Assembly: GCF_964340395.1 (NCBI RefSeq)
Contig: NC_135563.1
Coordinates: 5,071,422 to 5,135,421, forward strand
Source: Glandiceps talaboti
Taxonomy: Eukaryota > Hemichordata > Enteropneusta > Spengelidae
Direction of reading: 5' to 3'
DNA: 64,000 nucleotides
The translations under genes and the position numbers were made by a program. The notes under the pieces are model-generated. The model saw nothing but the letters and a program-made list of their open reading frames with translations, made no database searches and was not told the DNA's origin. Positions 60,703 through 64,000 of the stretch are shown here, piece by piece. Positions within the stretch are counted from its first letter, which is position 1, and each line of letters opens with the position of its first letter.

Positions 60703-60860
60703 TCTCATTGTATGGGTTTGTGTTTTCTTGTGCAAAGTTACAACAAAAGTTTCAGATTTCTATGTTGGAAACCCTTACTGCGATGCACTGTAGGAGATGA
60801 AACAAGAAATTGTAGTGAGAGAATCTGGCAGAGTGATATTGAAACTTTTACTTCTTGTAT
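60703..60860 (+). CDS. Weak exon candidate b
   Basis: Strong acceptor CTTTTTTCTCAG and strong donor GTAAGT enclose 158 bases open in phase 0: SHCMGLCFLVQSYNKSFRFL then RCTVGDETRNCSERIWQSD. The phase fits candidate a. No family recognised. The splice sites are better than the codon signal. Confidence 0.22.
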
Positions 60861-61463
60861 GTAAGTACATTTGTAGGATGTAAAAACGGAGAAATATGTA
60901 ACTGAATCTGACAATGGCACTCTTTAAAACTGAAAAAAACAGTCTCATTTCTTACTCTGGCGTTTGTACATGTAAGATGAACACACTATAAAACATTATG
61001 TATACAATACGGAACATACATGTACAAATATATACACTATGACATGCATACATGTACATTGAAAATTGGGGATTTGTTTCCAAAATTTTGACTGTGTGGG
61101 TAAGAATCTCATTCCTAAATATGAATCCAGAATCCATTAACATTCATTCTCGCATGTACATTGTATATTTATTGTGTCTTGAGATAAAAGTGTGCTGGAG
61201 AAATTTATTTATATGATTATGACTGGAAACAAGAGATAACTAATTTGCTTCCTTAACTTTACTTTTTATTTTATTTTATTAGTTTGTAATTGAAAGTCAA
61301 AAGCATCACTGGATTACAATGCAGATCAGGGGAAAAAAAGTAGCACCTTTACAGTTTCAAGTTGTGAGCACCAACAAACTTGGTTTTGTGTGTTCTGTAC
61401 CGACCAAATGAAAAATAACAAAATCCTATAAAAAAAAAAAAAAAGTTTTGCATGCTACTGTTT
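60861..61463. other. Presumed intron sequence
   Basis: Nothing supported. Confidence 0.35.
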
Positions 61464-61862
61464 GACAGAATCCATGATGCATGAGTGCAAGTGTGGCAAT
61501 ACTCGGGGTATTTGCACGAGTGCTTGCAGTGTTCTCTGCATTTACATGTATGCATGTGAAAGTTTGCAAGCACGAGTGCAAATATGCCCTTGAGTGCCAC
61601 ACTGGAACTGACCTGGCATATGGTTCTGTTATTATTACACATGTTTGTCTGAAATGGCAAATTTCCATAAAAATCATACAGCGCGATCACACAATTTTGG
61701 GTGTAGCGAACGATCACATCCTCATTTGCATATCATTTGCATGCAGGTATGCAATAATGTTTTTGGTATTGCACTGAAGTGAAAATACCACTAGTGTGTG
61801 TATGCTCCATTGACCATGGCAGTGCAAGTACATTGTAATCCCTGGTACATATGTAATAATGC
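61464..61862 (+). mobile_element. Composite hairpin-plus-tail element, copy 3
   Basis: Hairpin CAGAATCCATGATGCATGAG ... with mirror CAAGCACGAGTGCAAATATG, then the tail GCAAATTTCCATAAAAATCA, GCATATCATTTGCATGCAGG and AATACCACTAGTGTGTGTAT. It is the best-preserved copy, with the same orientation as copies 1 and 2. Confidence 0.78.
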
Positions 61863-61904
61863 TTTGTATTACATTTCTACATCTACCAGTGATTATTTTC
61901 ATTG

Positions 61905-62225
61905 TGTATGCTCATGTTGTTGGTATTTGCATTGCCATGCAATGCTGAAAACATTAATTATTGCATATCTGTATGCTAGTGAGCGTGTGATAGTTCCATG
62001 GACACAAAATCATGAGAATACACAGTTGTATATTTTTGGGTGAAATTTGTTGTTTTGGATAATTGCTGTGTTGTAACAGAGTGTGAGTGCCAGTGTCTTC
62101 AGCTGTATACTCTCATGATCATTAGCATATTGAGTAAAAGTAGAGAACACCGCAAGCACTCGATGCAAATACCCTCAGTATGGTACACTTACACTCATGT
62201 ATCATGGAGTGCTGTCATAGTGTTG
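61905..62225 (-). mobile_element. Composite hairpin-plus-tail element, copy 4, inverted
   Basis: Reverse-oriented and more diverged: the tail complement GGTATTTGCATTGCC, ACATTAATTATTGCATAT and TATATTTTTGGGTGAAATTT comes first, then the hairpin (GAGTGTGAGTGCCAGTGT ... CACTTACACTCATGTATCAT). It lies tail-to-tail with copy 3. Confidence 0.55.
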
Positions 62226-62523
62226 AGAGTAATATCGTTCTTAAAACGTGAAAGCCGTTATAAACTAAAATAAGTTAGGTCTATATATAGATGTCAAAAT
62301 ACACACAGACACAAGTAGTACAGTAATTCAGTGCTTCTTAAAGAGCATTTACAAGATGCCTGTAGGGTATATACCATTAGTAATTAATCACTGTAGAGTT
62401 GTTTTAGTGTAAAGTAGACACTATAGCTTACAGCCTGTAGTATGGCATTACTTTTATGCATGTTAATTACTTGTTCATTGTATAACATTGTACATGTGTA
62501 TGTACATGTACTACCTTAGAAAT

Positions 62524-62868
62524 TAGAGTCCAGTCGTATCAGGATTTTGCTCACGCTTTTCGCCTACCATGCAACCCCCATTTTGCTGTAATGGTTATAT
62601 ATCCAAAGCTAAAATTAGATAACGATTTGCAGCAGTGATGCTGAATATGGTAATCATGTTTACATCATACAGTTTAATCCTCCTAATCGTGTCTGGGCGA
62701 CTCTATCGACAGCATTTTACTGTGGAAAGAATTAAAACCCCAAATAAGAATTTGCACAGGTCTGTTTTCTGGCCGTAGCTTCATTAGAGGAACAGGTCAT
62801 TTGCAAAATGCCAGGCGTAGTCGGGGAAAAGCGAGAACAAACTCCTCACATGACTAGATTCCAGGCTA
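62524..62868. mobile_element. About 345-bp MITE, TAGC...AATCCA family
   Basis: Left TAGAGTCCAGTCGTATCAGG, right complement TAGCCTGGAATCTAGTCATG. It shares AAAATTAGATAACGATTT, GAATATGGTAAT and AAAATGCCAGGCGTAGTCGG with the copy at 42,238. The right terminus is nearly the terminus of the hairpin at 5,539. Confidence 0.6.
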
Positions 62869-64000
62869 CATGTATACATGTACTCTTGCCATGAACAGAC
62901 TGACAAACAAATTGCTTGTCATCCAGAAAGCATTGAAAATTGAAACTTCATGCAAAGTACAATTCTCAGACAGGCAACTAGAATACTACTTGTGACATTT
63001 GCAAACCAAAAATGAGCATGCTGAAACATTTCTAGTCAATGAGGTATTGAAAAATTGGCATTAAAGAATACTTGTAATTTCTGGACAAGGAAAGAGAATG
63101 CTTGTCAGATATTGAAATTGAAATTTGGTACCATTTCCAGACGGACAAAGAAATTGCTCGATAAACAGATTTTGAACATTGAAATTAACAAAGTTCTCCT
63201 GTTTCAAATAAGGGAATGGTGTACATGTTGGAATGAATATTGATACTTGCAAATTCCAGATAGGCAAAAAAACCATGCTTTATAATACTAAAATGGTAGT
63301 ATATTTAAATGAAATTACTTGTAATTTTGAGACAAAAAAAGGTACTATTTGTCACCGGAATATTGAAAATTGAAATAAAAAATGTTCTTTTCATATCCAG
63401 CACGTCCAAATACATGTACCATGGGAAGAAGTTTATTTCAAGGAGATGTCATTACATGTACATTGTACTTAATATATGGGATTATTGTCTTGTTTCACAC
63501 GTTACTCAAATAGCTCTCCATTTTTAGTCAAGTACATGTTGTACATGTACATGTTGTATTTTCCACGCCTATAATCCAATATAGGAACTTGCAATCCAAA
63601 CTGAGCATGCTCAGACGCAAAGGACTATGGGATTATCTGTGGTTATTGTAATACCTAATCTGGAGCTACTGATAAAATTAACCTCCCACAAAGATCAGGG
63701 TGACTATGAATTGATCATTCCTGGTTATAAACAATGTAACAATATTGTTTACAATGCTAATTGATCAGTATTTATTATCGCATGTCCCATGATGCAACAT
63801 TCAACATGGTGGGTTTGCAAGTTCCCTATTGAACATGTCTATTTAATTGGTAAAAAGAAAAAGTGATTGAAAATTTAGCCAGGACTGTGTACCATTAAAC
63901 TTTGACTTTCGACGTTTGAGAAGTGTACAACATGTATGTGCTTGAAAATTGTAAGACCATTTTTGTCAAAGAAGTCATAGTAAACATCAAGTGAATGACG
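62869..64000. other. Presumed intron sequence to window end
   Basis: CpG-poor, with TACATGTTGTACATGTACATG at about 63,533-63,554. No exon supported. Confidence 0.35.

Overview
This is eukaryotic, almost certainly metazoan, nuclear DNA. It is AT-rich, intron-bearing and very repeat-dense. GT-AG introns, long simple-sequence arrays, many foldback (hairpin) miniature transposons, a tRNA-derived SINE and a decayed non-LTR retrotransposon all point to a marine invertebrate. The repeat style resembles amphioxus, hemichordate or similar lineages, but I cannot fix the species. Most long open frames in the window are translations of tetra- or dinucleotide arrays and are not genes.

Layout. 1-17.8 kb: no gene I can defend. 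It holds a minus-strand SINE (1.0-1.36 kb), a 29-bp minisatellite (1.92-2.15 kb), a 97-bp hairpin with a 9-bp target duplication (5.54 kb), a foldback inside a foldback (6.2-6.8 kb), several GTAT/CATA arrays, an 11.3 kb MITE, a reverse transcriptase relic (11.67-12.33 kb), an exon-like minus-strand ORF (13.8 kb) and two MITEs (15.5 and 16.2 kb). 17.9-25.0 kb: the one complete gene, six coding exons on the + strand with consistent splice phases. It encodes a 473-residue CD20-like four-pass membrane protein with a cytoplasmic PPSY motif, best matched to the ENTREP/FAM189 type. 26.2-26.8 kb: a possible two-exon minus-strand gene converging on it. 27-39 kb: repeats, an isolated + strand first-exon candidate (33.2 kb), two large inverted repeats, and a 640-bp series of four tetranucleotide arrays that ends exactly in the middle of a broken hairpin element.

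39.0-64 kb: a housekeeping-type promoter (pyrimidine tract plus AAAATGGCGGC), a short upstream ORF, and a first coding exon of 53 codons with an acidic product (39,247-39,406). The next 24 kb look like a long first intron or gene body. The CpG content falls abruptly near 40,140: I count 16 CpGs in 39,901-40,140 and none in 40,141-40,500. The rest of the window stays CpG-poor and is rich in ACATGTACATGT-type palindromes. This is the pattern expected where a mosaic-methylated invertebrate gene body begins. The region also holds a diverged tandem array split by transposons, four copies of a composite hairpin-plus-tail element, and weak exon candidates (58.4, 60.2, 60.7 kb) that I could not prove.

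The most unusual material is the set of foldback elements: at least eight structures, two of them with clear 9-bp target duplications and TAG...CTA ends, which is Mutator-like behaviour. No operon, CRISPR array, convincing tRNA gene, rRNA or prokaryotic feature was seen.
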